From Kastovskya adunca ATA6-11-RM4 (lineage in GTDB: Bacteria > Cyanobacteriota > Cyanobacteriia > Cyanobacteriales > Coleofasciculaceae), in the NCBI GenBank assembly GCA_019359445.1, contig JAHHHJ010000011.1, positions 124,001-188,000 on the forward strand: a stretch of DNA of 64,000 nt. Reading direction: 5' to 3'. The position numbers and the translations under genes were made by a program. The first letter of the stretch is position 1, and each line of letters opens with the position of its first letter. Under the pieces are notes generated by a model, which was not told the DNA's origin, made no database searches, and saw nothing but the letters and a program-made list of their open reading frames with translations. Positions 44,128-53,379 of this stretch are shown here, piece after piece.

Positions 44128-46668
44128 TTATAACAAGGCTTCGGCTTTGGTGCCTTCCATTCCTTGCTCTTGTTCAACGAAATCTTGAACGTAGCTGCGA
44201 TACTCGCGCAGAGTGTTATCGACCCATTCCCGGTCGTCACTGTTGGCGAAGATATGCACCATGGGTTCTCCCGCATCGGGTAAAATTAGCACCCAACTTT
44301 CATGTTGGTGATTGACGATTTTTACCCCGTCAATCAGTTCCAACTCTTCTGCCGGATGAGTTTCTACCAAATGGCGCATCAGCGCTCCCTTGACAGTCCA
44401 GGGGCAACGCACGGTATAGGTCTTGTGGGAAACGCGAGGCAGTTCGGAGCGAATTTCCGCTAGCGATCGCTCCTGCACCGTCAGCATTTCAATCAACTTC
44501 GCAATGCAGAACATCGCATCAAAGCCAGGGTGCAGTTGGGGGAAGATAAAGCCCATTTCACTGCTACCACCCAGCACCACATTGGGATTTGTCCGGCAAG
44601 CTTCCATGAGGGCAGCAGGATTGGCTTTGGTGCGAATCACTTTCCCGTCGTGACGCCGAGCCAACTGTTCCATGGCGCTGGAGCATTGCACAGGCACAAC
44701 CACAGAACTTCTAGGGTTCGCCGTCAGCATAATGCTAACCATCAATGCGGTGAGCATTTCGCCCCGGATAGACATTCCTGATTCGTCTACCAAAATTAGC
44801 TGTTCGCCGTTAGCGGATACCTGAACGCCAAAATTAGCTTTCAGGGCTTCTACTACATGACCAAGCTGATTGAGCAATGCTTCCCGTTCAATGGTAGAAA
44901 GCGAGTTTTGGTTCAAGCTGGCATTGAGCACCACCGCATCGCAACCAAACTTGGCTAGAAGTTGAGGCAGCACGGCACCGGAGACGGCATAAGCGTAGTC
45001 AATTACCACCTTCGAGCCACTATTACGAATTGCTTCAATATTCAGGTGATTGCCAAATCCAGTGCTGTAAGCATCAAGCACCTGACTGGGGTAGCTGACA
45101 TTACCAATTTCTTGAATTTGCGATCGCCGCAAGTCTTCTTTAAAGTACGCCCCTTCAATTTTTTTCTCTTGTCCTTTAGAAATATTGATGCCCTTGGAGT
45201 CAAAAATCTCGATCAAAATATAATCGGGACGATCGGGGTGAATCCGCACATGGATACCCCCCGCCACTGAAAGCGTCGGGAGAACCTTGCGGGCTACAGG
45301 AATCGCTGTGGCTTCTAGGTTTTGGACGTGAACCCCAACAGACATCAACCCCGCAATCAGCGATCGCGAAACCATGCGGGAAATACTCCGTTGGTCACGG
45401 GAGACTGCCACCTGAGAACCGGGCTTTAGTGTTGAACCATAAGCTGCTCCCAGCTTCACCGCAAACTCTGGGGTAATGTCGATGTTGGCTAAACCCTGCA
45501 CGCCTCGCTGACCAAAGAGGTTGCGTTGCGCCGTGTGTCCCCAAATTAAATTGATGTTAAGGGTTGCCCCCGACTCAATATTTTTGCTGGGCCAGACGCG
45601 CACGCCAGGACTGATCTGTGCTTCTTCACCAATAGTGGAGAGGGAACCCACGACAGCCCCTTCTAAAACATGGGCACGACGGTCTACCCGCGTTCCCCTG
45701 GCAATGACACAAGCACGTAGATGAACCTCATCGCCAATAATTGCCCCATTCCAAAGAATCGGGCGCTTCAAGTCGGCATCTGCCCCCACAGTGACATTGT
45801 CACCAATCACTGTTCCTGCTTCAATATGTACTCGCGCTCCAATGCGACAGTTACTGCCAATTAAAGCCGGAGTGTCAATTTTGGCGGAGGGTTCAATAAA
45901 TGTATTTTGACCCACCCACAGTCCAGGCTTTTGCTCCTCGTAGGCAAAATCTAGTTCCACCTTATGAGCCAAACCGTCATATTGGGCTTCTCGGTAAGCA
46001 TCCAAGTGACCAACATCACACCAGTAGCCCTCGGCAATGTAGCCGTACATTGGATCGCCCTTCTCCAGCATTAAGGGAAACAACTCTTTTGAGAAGTCAT
46101 ATTCCCGGTTTTCTGGCATGTAGTCGAGAACTTCTGGCTCCAGAATGTAGGTGCCAGTATTGACGGTATCTGAAAAAATTTCGCTAGTAGACGGTTTTTC
46201 TAAAAACCGATTAATGCGGTGGTCTTCATCAGTAATAACGACGCCAAAATCCACTGGGTTCGGAACGCGAGTCAGTACCAGTGTTGCTTTAGATTTCCGG
46301 CTTTTGTGGAACTCAATCGCCCCACGTAAGTCAAAGTCTGTAATGCTATCACCACTAATGACAAGAAAGGTTTCATCCAACAACTCGGCAATGTTTTTTA
46401 CACAACCCGCCGTTCCCAAAGGCTGGTCTTCTTCAACGGCATAGGTGAGCTGCACGCCAAAGTCACTGCCATCTTGGAAGTAATCTCGCATTACATCTGG
46501 CAGATAATGCAGCGTTGCGATGACTTCCGTAATTTGATTGCGCTTGAGCAAATTGATAATATGCTCGGCAATCGGTCGGTTCAAAATCGGTACCATTGGT
46601 TTGGGAAGGTCGCAGGTGAGGGGTCTCAACCGAGTTCCCGAACCGCCAGCCATCAGCACGGCTCTCAT
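44128..46668 (-). CDS. Nucleotidyltransferase fused to a degenerate phosphomannomutase domain
   Basis: Residues 1-235 form a sugar-1-phosphate nucleotidyltransferase (MRAVLMAGGSGTRLRPLT, KPMVPILNRPI, SGDSITDFDL), residues 250-370 are left-handed beta-helix hexapeptides (GSNCRIGARVHIEAGTVIG), and residues 380-846 are a phosphoglucomutase/phosphomannomutase fold. Annotated relatives are called mannose-1-phosphate guanylyltransferase/phosphomannomutase. In this copy the mutase hallmarks are changed: the TASHNP loop reads GGIHVRIHPDRPDY, the DGDxDR metal loop reads ILVDESGMSIRGE, and the GExSG loop reads GGSSEMGFIFP. The mutase domain may therefore be regulatory or structural. The sugar substrate is not certain. 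Confidence 0.85.
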   Translation of the reverse strand: MRAVLMAGGSGTRLRPLTCDLPKPMVPILNRPIAEHIINLLKRNQITEVIATLHYLPDVMRDYFQDGSDFGVQLTYAVEEDQPLGTAGCVKNIAELLDETFLVISGDSITDFDLRGAIEFHKSRKSKATLVLTRVPNPVDFGVVITDEDHRINRFLEKPSTSEIFSDTVNTGTYILEPEVLDYMPENREYDFSKELFPLMLEKGDPMYGYIAEGYWCDVGHLDAYREAQYDGLAHKVELDFAYEEQKPGLWVGQNTFIEPSAKIDTPALIGSNCRIGARVHIEAGTVIGDNVTVGADADLKRPILWNGAIIGDEVHLRACVIARGTRVDRRAHVLEGAVVGSLSTIGEEAQISPGVRVWPSKNIESGATLNINLIWGHTAQRNLFGQRGVQGLANIDITPEFAVKLGAAYGSTLKPGSQVAVSRDQRSISRMVSRSLIAGLMSVGVHVQNLEATAIPVARKVLPTLSVAGGIHVRIHPDRPDYILIEIFDSKGINISKGQEKKIEGAYFKEDLRRSQIQEIGNVSYPSQVLDAYSTGFGNHLNIEAIRNSGSKVVIDYAYAVSGAVLPQLLAKFGCDAVVLNASLNQNSLSTIEREALLNQLGHVVEALKANFGVQVSANGEQLILVDESGMSIRGEMLTALMVSIMLTANPRSSVVVPVQCSSAMEQLARRHDGKVIRTKANPAALMEACRTNPNVVLGGSSEMGFIFPQLHPGFDAMFCIAKLIEMLTVQERSLAEIRSELPRVSHKTYTVRCPWTVKGALMRHLVETHPAEELELIDGVKIVNHQHESWVLILPDAGEPMVHIFANSDDREWVDNTLREYRSYVQDFVEQEQGMEGTKAEALL

Positions 46669-47171
46669 AATTTCTCCTGTGTGTGTCTTGAGGTGCGTCG
46701 TCTCGTCTTTATGTACATCTCGTTATACAGTTTCCTACGACAATTAAATTTCAGGTATCCTCCACAAGGTGCGATTCAGTAAGAACCCAGTTGCTTCTGG
46801 TGATACTATGAGCTTTTCTCAATGGTGAATTTACGTCCTATAACATCCAAATCCTGGCAGGGATTGGGCTGACAACAGACTATCGGCGAGGGTGAAACTG
46901 AGCAAAAGTTTAATAAACTTTGCCTACCTCAATGTGAGGGTGACACTACAATGATGCAGTCGCTAGACTAGAACTAGTTCAATGCTACTTTGCCCTGTAG
47001 ATGGAATCAATTCCGTAGACTCCCTTACAATCTGGCGGCAATTGTATTTTCAAGGGTATAGCAAAGGAGTAATAGCCCAGTCAGAGAGCGAAGGCTACGG
47101 AAGCTTGGATATGGACGGTTACTTGCTTTGACCGGGGCTATCTGGTCAGTTTTCACTAAGGGGTTGATTAG
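46669..47171. other. 503-base intergenic region with mutually exclusive hairpins near its right end
   Basis: Lies between the divergent starts at 46668 and 47172. No gene was found, and no cobalamin-riboswitch core was seen despite the cobK gene downstream. The structured part is at 47072-47148. Confidence 0.5.
47072..47148 (+). promoter_or_regulatory. Candidate switching leader: two competing stem-loops
   Basis: ATAGCCCAGTCA (47072-47083) pairs with TGACCGGGGCTAT (47129-47141). The same TGACC (47129-47133) can instead pair with GGTCA (47144-47148), forming a small hairpin followed by GTTTT. The two folds cannot coexist, as in attenuators. It sits 23 bases before the small gene at 47172. Confidence 0.4.
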
Positions 47172-47360
47172 ATGAAATTGCTAATTATTTTTGCTTTGTT
47201 GGGGTATGGATACGGGGCTTGGAAGTTTTGGAAAGGCTTTGGGCGAACCAACTTCAACCGGAATTTGCCGAATCGCATTACTTTATCGTTGCTATGGCCG
47301 GCGCTGATTGTGGCGAATAAGTCTTATCGTCAAAACTTTAATAAGGCACTCAAAGGCTAG
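47172..47360 (+). CDS. Small conserved membrane protein (62 residues)
   Basis: One membrane segment at the start (MKLLIIFALLGYGYGAWKFW) followed by a basic stretch, FGRTNFNRNLPNRITLSLLW, and a polar end SYRQNFNKALKG. AAGGGG precedes the ATG. The pattern with the GRTNFN word is conserved in cyanobacteria; function unknown. cobK starts 11 bases later, so they are probably co-transcribed. Confidence 0.75.
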   Translation: MKLLIIFALLGYGYGAWKFWKGFGRTNFNRNLPNRITLSLLWPALIVANKSYRQNFNKALKG

Positions 47361-47371
47361 GAGCCGTAAGG

Positions 47372-48163
47372 ATGGTGGGTCGTCTCTGGTTAATTGGTGG
47401 GACAACAGAAAGTGCCCAGTTAGCCAAAGCGATCGCGGCTCTGCAACTGCCCTGTACAGTTACCGTGACAACGGCAGCAGCAACAGCACTTTACCCCCAA
47501 TGTCCTCATTTACAGATTGTTGTCGGACGACTGGATGATATTCAGTTAGCGCGATTTTGCAAAAAGTGGCAAATTACTGCGATTTTAGACGCTTCCCATC
47601 CTTATGCGATCGCCGTCTCTAAATCCGCGATCACGCTAGCTAGTCAATACCAAATTCCCTATCTGCGCTTTGAGCGTCCCACCCTAGAAACTTCCACACC
47701 GGGGTTGATTCATCTTGATAGTTTTGAAACATTAATTAATGGAAACTATCTGGAGGGACAACGGGTACTGCTAACAGTGGGTTACAAAGCTTTGCCCTTG
47801 TTTAAGGATTGGCGCGATCGCGCTACGTTATTTGCCCGGATTCTCCCCTCTGTAGCCTCCTTAGAAGCTGCCCTTGCTGCTGGCTTCACCGCCGACCGAA
47901 TTATCGCTTTCCGTCCTCCCATCCCCTCGGAGCTAGAAAAAGCCCTCTGGCGTCACTGGGACATCTCTCTGGTGGTTACCAAAGCCTCCGGCAAGGCTGG
48001 AGGAGAAGCCATCAAGCGCACCGTCGCCGCTGAATTAGCTATCCCCCTAGTAGTTATTGCCCGTCCAGAAATTACCTATCCCCAGCAAACCAGTGATGTA
48101 TCCGTCGCCTTAGAGTTTTGCCAAACGAGGGGAGTTGGTGAGTCGGTGAGTCCTGGATTTTAA
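47372..48163 (+). CDS. cobK: Precorrin-6A/cobalt-precorrin-6A reductase
   Basis: Reduces the precorrin-6A ring with NADPH in cobalamin synthesis. The product begins RLWLIGGTTESAQLAKAI, the nucleotide-binding start of the family, then DASHPYAIAVSKSAI, YLRFERPTLE, and the C-terminal VVTKASGKAGGEAIK with the substrate-binding Lys. At 263 residues it is full length. It is coupled to the small membrane gene before it. The other B12 step in this window is cbiA at 36819, so the pathway is not clustered. Confidence 0.92.
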   Translation: MVGRLWLIGGTTESAQLAKAIAALQLPCTVTVTTAAATALYPQCPHLQIVVGRLDDIQLARFCKKWQITAILDASHPYAIAVSKSAITLASQYQIPYLRFERPTLETSTPGLIHLDSFETLINGNYLEGQRVLLTVGYKALPLFKDWRDRATLFARILPSVASLEAALAAGFTADRIIAFRPPIPSELEKALWRHWDISLVVTKASGKAGGEAIKRTVAAELAIPLVVIARPEITYPQQTSDVSVALEFCQTRGVGESVSPGF

Positions 48164-48274
48164 TAAACCACACCAGGCACAGAGGGCACGGAGATAAGAG
48201 AAGGAGAGGGGGATGGGGAGAAGCAATAACCTCTTTCATACTTCATACTTCATACTTTCTCCCCGGCTCAGGGC

Positions 48275-48544
48275 TTAAAAAGCTTGAACCCACTCCCGTA
48301 CGTCATATTTTGTCCAAATACCGTTTTGCCAGTAGGGGTCATCTGCAATCAGTTGTCGGACTGTGGCTTCGTCTTCGGCTTCGTAGATACCAAAGACCTT
48401 AGTAGCATCTTTGGTGGGGCCGAGGGTAATCAGGACACCGTCGGCTTTTTGTTTGGCTAATCCATCGAGATGAGCTTGGCGATAAGGAGCGCGTTTTTCT
48501 AATACGTCCTCACAATAGCTTCCCCACATTACATATTTCGGCAT
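48275..48544 (-). CDS. YciI-like protein
   Basis: 89 residues of the YCII alpha-beta barrel: MPKYVMWGSYCEDVLEKRA, then HLDGLAKQKADGVLITLGP and DDPYWQNGIWTKYDVREW, with the His-Asp pair characteristic of the fold. Members act as small putative enzymes, often in dyad form, without a settled reaction. The gene starts 48544 with an AAA-rich leader and is a single unit. Confidence 0.88.
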   Translation of the reverse strand: MPKYVMWGSYCEDVLEKRAPYRQAHLDGLAKQKADGVLITLGPTKDATKVFGIYEAEDEATVRQLIADDPYWQNGIWTKYDVREWVQAF

Positions 48545-48612
48545 AATTACAGTCTTTTATGAAGATTAGTGTTGAGATTCCGAGTCTTTGCTGAGGTATT
48601 GCTTAAGGTTTC

Positions 48613-48679
48613 AGCTATTTGCTAACAGCCACCAAGATTCAAATTAAAAATTCTATCTTCAGGCTAAAAGCAAATAGCT
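48613..48679. repeat. 11-bp inverted repeat between pheT and the YciI gene
   Basis: AGCTATTTGCT (48613-48623) and AGCAAATAGCT (48669-48679) are perfect complements around a 45-base loop. Located 7 bases after the pheT stop (minus strand), it may mark the end of that transcript. Confidence 0.5.
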
Positions 48680-48685
48680 AATTCC

Positions 48686-51151
48686 CTAACTTCTCAGGGA
48701 CACACCGAATTTTTCAACTAGTGCTTCTCGGACATTTTGATGCGCGGATGCGACTTCTTCCTCAGTGAGAGTGCGATCGCTAGCCCGATAAATCAAGCGA
48801 AATGCTAAACTCCGCTGTCCTTCAGGAACCGATTCCCCTTTGTACTGATCAAACACTTCCACGGACTGCAACAATGGCCCGGCGGCTTTTTGAGTCGCCC
48901 GTTCAATTTCCGCCACCGATACTTTCAGGGGGGCGAAGAAGGCAATATCCCGGTCAGACGCTGGATAGGTGGAATAGGGATGGAATCGGGGTACCAGCTT
49001 TTCCTCCTGATCCAAGGCATCTAAGAGGGTGTCGAGGTCTAACTCAAAGCCATACACCGCATCTGGTAAACTCCGGGATTGCCGCAGTTGCGGGTGGAGT
49101 TGCCCGAAAGTGCCAAGGCGATTGCCCTGTACCCAGAGGGAGGCGGTGCGCCCTGGATGTAGTCGCTCATCTTGACGATTGGGTTGATACTCAACGTGCA
49201 GCTTCAAGCGCTGAAAGACGCTTTCTAAGATGCCTTTGGCTTCGTACCAAGTCATCGGAGCTTCGCGACCACCTCTGACCCAACTGCCTTGGCTAAACGT
49301 ACCGCCGCCAAAAATCCCCGCCACCGCATCGGCTTCCTCTAGTCCTTCTTCATCGCGCCAGAAGATGCGACCGATTTCAAAGGCATTGAAGGTACCGTTG
49401 CCTTGAGACATATTGTACTCAAAGGCGTCAATCAGCCCTGATAGCAACTCGGTTCGCAGGGCGGAATATTCGGTAAACAAGGGATTGGCGATCGCGACTT
49501 GCTTATCGTCCCCTGAATTAACCGTGGTGTAGGAATAGTGAACGACCTCAGTTAACCCTGAGGCTCTTAACGCTTCTCGTAGTTGCCGACTCAGCACTTG
49601 TTCTAGGGAAAGATACCCTAGTTCGGCTTGTTCGGGCAGTTCGTCACAAAAACGGTCGTAGCCGTAGAGACGCGCTACTTCTTCAATTAAGTCGATTTCC
49701 CGCTCTAAATCCCGGTAGCGGTAGGGCGGTACAGTGACCGTCCACACCGGGGACGCCTCTTCTAGGGTAGAGGGTTGCCGTTCCAGGTGGCATCCTAAAG
49801 CACTCAGGATACGCTCAATATCTTCCGCAAGAATCTCCCCCATCTCATCGCCCAAATCCACGGGGCCTAAAACCTGATTGACCCGATCTAGGCGTAACTC
49901 AATCGAGCGTGCCCAGCTAGCGGGATCGGGGCGCGTGTCAGCAATTGATTGAGAGGTGGGAGTCCCAGAAGCAATTTCGGTAATTAACGCGATCGCTCGA
50001 TTACAAGCAACGGTTAGTTCTGCTTGGTTGACACTACGCTCGTAGCGGGCAGAAGCTTCTGTCCGCAAGCCCTGACTGCGTGCCGAGCGGCGAATGGCAA
50101 CAGGCTCAAACAATGCCGCTTCCAAAACGATATTTTGGGTGCCATCGTGGACTTCTGTGGCTTCTCCCCCCATTACCCCAGCCAGGGCAACGGGTTGATC
50201 ATTGGCAGTAATCAGCAGCGTTTGGGCTTGTAGCTGGCGCGTTTGAGCGTCCAAAGTTTGCAAGGTTTCTCCGGGATTAGCAAAGCGTACCCCCAGAGTG
50301 ATATCGTTACCCCCCGCGATCGATTGTAAGCGATCGCCGTCAAAGGCATGGAGAGGCTGTCCCCATTCCAAAAGCACGTAATTGGTGATATCCACCACAT
50401 TGTTAATCGGGCGCACCCCAGACGCCAACAGCCGCTGCTGCAACCAATCGGGCGATGGAGCAATTTTGACGTTTTCAATTACCGTCCCCATGTAAGCCGG
50501 GCAAGCTTTGGACTCGGAAATTTTTACCCTGACTTTTCCTTCACCACCGGGAATCTGGATATCTGGAGTAGCAGGCAGTTTTAGCTTTGCTCCCGTTAGA
50601 GCCGCCACTTCTCGCGCTACCCCCACCAAACTGAGGGCATCAGCACGGTTAGCGGTTGCCGTCAAGTCTAAAATGACATCGTCTAAGCCCAACAAGGGAC
50701 GGATATCGCTACCCAGTTGCAGATTTTCCTCTTCAAAGATATGGATGCCTGCTGATTCTTTCGCCAAGCCAATTTCAGCCAACGAGCAAATCATCCCTTC
50801 TGAACGTACACCGCGCAATTTCGAGGCGCGGATTTTCAGATCGACGGTGGGTAGATAGGTACCAGTTGTTGCCACGGGTACGTAAGCGCCAGCGCGGACG
50901 TTTGCTGCTCCACAGACAATGGTTAAGGAATCCGTCGCGCCTCCAATATCAACCTGGCAGACTCGTAGCTTGTCCGCGTTCGGGTGGGGCTGACAGTCGA
51001 GTACCTTGCCGACCACTACGCCATTGGCAAATTGCCGACGGTCTTCAATGTCTTCTACTTCAAACCCAGCAATGGTCAAGGTCTCGGCTAACTCTTCGGG
51101 GGACAACCTTATGTCTACTAATTCCCGAAGCCAACTCAAAGAGATCCGCAT
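48686..51151 (-). CDS. pheT: Phenylalanyl-tRNA synthetase beta subunit
   Basis: The beta subunit pairs with PheS (not in this window) to charge tRNA-Phe. Domains in order: tRNA-binding OB domain ([19 protein letters not shown]), B3/B4 editing domain with [15 protein letters not shown]5 domain with the DNA-binding-like fold, catalytic-like core ([13 protein letters not shown]), and the C-terminal FDX-ACB anticodon domain ([19 protein letters not shown]). At 821 residues it is full length. It is the only gene on this strand between the kinase and YciI genes. Confidence 0.97.
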   Translation of the reverse strand: MRISLSWLRELVDIRLSPEELAETLTIAGFEVEDIEDRRQFANGVVVGKVLDCQPHPNADKLRVCQVDIGGATDSLTIVCGAANVRAGAYVPVATTGTYLPTVDLKIRASKLRGVRSEGMICSLAEIGLAKESAGIHIFEEENLQLGSDIRPLLGLDDVILDLTATANRADALSLVGVAREVAALTGAKLKLPATPDIQIPGGEGKVRVKISESKACPAYMGTVIENVKIAPSPDWLQQRLLASGVRPINNVVDITNYVLLEWGQPLHAFDGDRLQSIAGGNDITLGVRFANPGETLQTLDAQTRQLQAQTLLITANDQPVALAGVMGGEATEVHDGTQNIVLEAALFEPVAIRRSARSQGLRTEASARYERSVNQAELTVACNRAIALITEIASGTPTSQSIADTRPDPASWARSIELRLDRVNQVLGPVDLGDEMGEILAEDIERILSALGCHLERQPSTLEEASPVWTVTVPPYRYRDLEREIDLIEEVARLYGYDRFCDELPEQAELGYLSLEQVLSRQLREALRASGLTEVVHYSYTTVNSGDDKQVAIANPLFTEYSALRTELLSGLIDAFEYNMSQGNGTFNAFEIGRIFWRDEEGLEEADAVAGIFGGGTFSQGSWVRGGREAPMTWYEAKGILESVFQRLKLHVEYQPNRQDERLHPGRTASLWVQGNRLGTFGQLHPQLRQSRSLPDAVYGFELDLDTLLDALDQEEKLVPRFHPYSTYPASDRDIAFFAPLKVSVAEIERATQKAAGPLLQSVEVFDQYKGESVPEGQRSLAFRLIYRASDRTLTEEEVASAHQNVREALVEKFGVSLRS

Positions 51152-51557
51152 TGGTTCTGTGTGATTTTACCTACCTTAGCCTGACTATTTTACCCTCCGA
51201 AAGTGATAGTGCCTTGATTGTTTTTTGGGCAAGTAGTTTGTTAGGGTTTGAGGTGTTAGGCTTTGTTGATAACAGTGTGATGAATCTTCATAAGTACTTC
51301 ATACAAAATTCCTTTAAGCTTTAGCAACTCTTTAAGGAATTTGCCCTGTAAATCATGGAATATTTCTTTAACCTTAGCCAGCGAGACTGAAAAAGTAGGA
51401 TATCCTGGGTTTAACTAATAATTCTTTGAGCAACGGCTTTTCTGAGCCCAGGGAACATTCAGCGGTATGTTTCCATAAGGATGCCAATGTTCAAGCTTAA
51501 TGCTTGCCTAATCAGCCTTAGTCCCAGCCTGGACAAATGCCCCATCGGTGATGCTGC
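51152..51557. other. 406-base intergenic region between pheT and the kinase gene
   Basis: Between divergent starts. An inverted repeat, AAATTCCTT (51306-51314) with AAGGAATTT (51334-51342), can form a hairpin; it has no T tail. No gene was found. Confidence 0.4.
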
Positions 51558-53180
51558 ATGAGCTACTGCTTAAATCCTGCCTGTCCTCAGCCTAAAAACC
51601 CGCCGCATGTCGAACTTTGTCAGGCCTGTGGTTCCAAAATTTTGTTGCACAATCGCTATCGGGTCACCAAAGCCTTAGGTCAAGGCGGATTTGGAGCCAC
51701 TTTTCTGGCTATGGATGAATCCTTGCCTGGCGAACCTAGTTGTGTTATCAAGCAGTTGCGTCCAGCTACTACAGTGGGTTCTGTGCTTCAAATGGCACGG
51801 GAGCTATTTCAACGCGAAGCCCAAACCCTCGGTAAGATTGGTAATCATCCCCAAGTACCACGGCTCCTCGACTACTTTGAAGACCAGCAACAATTTTACC
51901 TGGTGCAAGAGTATATCAGTGGCTTCACCCTTCAGCAACAAGTCAGACAGTCAGGGCCACTAAGCGAAGCCGGAGCCAAGCAGTTTTTAAGTGAAATCCT
52001 GCCGCTACTGCAATACATCCATAGTCAACAAGTCATTCATCGCGATATCAAGCCAGCAAACTTAATTCGCCGCGAGCAAGATTGCAAGTTAGTTCTGATT
52101 GACTTTGGAGCGGTGAAAAACCAGGTCAATCAAGCTGCCTCTGTCAGTACCTCTGACCAAACCGCATTAACCAATTTTGCCATCGGCACCCCTGGGTTTG
52201 CACCACCAGAACAAATGGCAATGCGACCTGTTTATGCCAGTGATATCTATGCGGTGGGGGTAACTTGCATATTCCTCCTGACTGGCAAGTCACCGAAAGA
52301 CCTAGACTACAACCCCTCAACGGGGGAAATGGTCTGGCAGAAGTACGTCAGCATCAGCGACCACTTTGCTGATGTTTTGAGAAAAATGCTGGAAGCGTCT
52401 GTGCGGTATCGCTACCAGTCATCTGAGGAAATTCTCAGAGCGTTAGACTTAGAACCCTACCTCGATAGTCTGGCGCAGGGGTTGGCAAACAAACAAACTT
52501 TGCACAACAACCCCACAGGTCACCCCTTCTACTCGGGTGAGTTGGGTACGCCGAGTTCTGTTTCCTCTACCTCGTCTGCTACCTCGAAGTTGGCGATGGC
52601 GATTCGGGAGCGTCGAGCCAAAAAAGAGCAAACTGGCGGGAATTCTTATACCTCTGGTGGAATGCGTAGCCGAGGTACTCCTAATCAACCGAATTCACCA
52701 AATTCGCCCCGGAGCGGGGGGTTAACCAACGGGAAGCCGAAAGTTCCGGCAAAGATGGATGAAAATGCTCTGCTAACTTCCTATCTCAAGGGTCGTAGAG
52801 ACTTTGCCTCTCAAGATTTAAATCTGCTGAACCTGCAAAAATGTGACTTATCGGATGGGATTTTTCATCAAGCGAAGTTGGCAAGAGTCAATCTCCAGGG
52901 CGCTAAACTCATTAAGGCGGATTTTGGGCGGGCAAGTTTAAATCGGGCATTGTTACGTGATGCCAATCTTAGTTGGGCATACCTAAGCTACGCGGATTTA
53001 GAATGTGCGGATTTACGCGGTGCTGACTTGAGCTATGCCTATCTCAATCACGCCAATTTGCGAGGGGCAAATTTGTGTGGGGCTAATCTCATGGGTGCGA
53101 AGGTTAATGAGGAACAGCTAGCGCAAGCGAAGACAAATTGGGCAACGATCATGCCCAATGGGAAGAGAGGATTTTGGTAA
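51558..53180 (+). CDS. Serine/threonine protein kinase with zinc ribbon and pentapeptide tail (SpkB-like)
   Basis: Residues 1-30 hold a four-Cys ribbon (CLNPACPQPK, CQACGSK). The Hanks-type kinase domain (33-300) is complete: GQGGFGATFLAMD, VIKQLRP, VIHRDIKPANLI, LIDFGAVK and GTPGFAPPEQ. After a Ser/Pro linker comes the header LLTSYLKGRRDFASQDLN and about 20 pentapeptide units (ADLRGADLSYAYLNHANLRG). The header matches that of the pentapeptide genes at 23473 and 24064. The architecture equals the cyanobacterial SpkB type. It ends in a terminator at 53304. The PP2C at 3977 is a possible opponent, by inference only. Confidence 0.93.
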   Translation: MSYCLNPACPQPKNPPHVELCQACGSKILLHNRYRVTKALGQGGFGATFLAMDESLPGEPSCVIKQLRPATTVGSVLQMARELFQREAQTLGKIGNHPQVPRLLDYFEDQQQFYLVQEYISGFTLQQQVRQSGPLSEAGAKQFLSEILPLLQYIHSQQVIHRDIKPANLIRREQDCKLVLIDFGAVKNQVNQAASVSTSDQTALTNFAIGTPGFAPPEQMAMRPVYASDIYAVGVTCIFLLTGKSPKDLDYNPSTGEMVWQKYVSISDHFADVLRKMLEASVRYRYQSSEEILRALDLEPYLDSLAQGLANKQTLHNNPTGHPFYSGELGTPSSVSSTSSATSKLAMAIRERRAKKEQTGGNSYTSGGMRSRGTPNQPNSPNSPRSGGLTNGKPKVPAKMDENALLTSYLKGRRDFASQDLNLLNLQKCDLSDGIFHQAKLARVNLQGAKLIKADFGRASLNRALLRDANLSWAYLSYADLECADLRGADLSYAYLNHANLRGANLCGANLMGAKVNEEQLAQAKTNWATIMPNGKRGFW

Positions 53181-53303
53181 ATAAGGATGGGGAACTGGCG
53201 ATTGGTGACGTAAGGGATTAGCCATTAGCACGAGGGCGTTGTGCTGTTTTATGCATCCTTGTACAACCTAAACCCTGAGCACTTAATGGCAGGTGAATAA
53301 ATA

Positions 53304-53336
53304 AATGTTCCGGGATTAAAACTCTGAACATTTTTT
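53304..53336 (+). terminator. Rho-independent terminator of the kinase gene
   Basis: AATGTTC (53304-53310) pairs with GAACATT (53326-53332), followed by a T run to 53336. It separates the kinase from convergent moeA. Confidence 0.65.
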
Positions 53337-53379
53337 CGTTAATAATCAAATTAGTTCTAGTTGGCAAAGAGGTTCTTGC

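Noticed and set aside
46900-47171. Cobalamin riboswitch ahead of the cobK unit
   Set aside because: I could not find the conserved B12 box or the core of that riboswitch in this region.
36819-48163. A B12 gene cluster serving nrdJ
   Set aside because: Only two cobalamin genes (36819 and 47372) are present, 9 kb apart and separated by unrelated genes, so it is not a cluster; shared need for B12 is true but generic.
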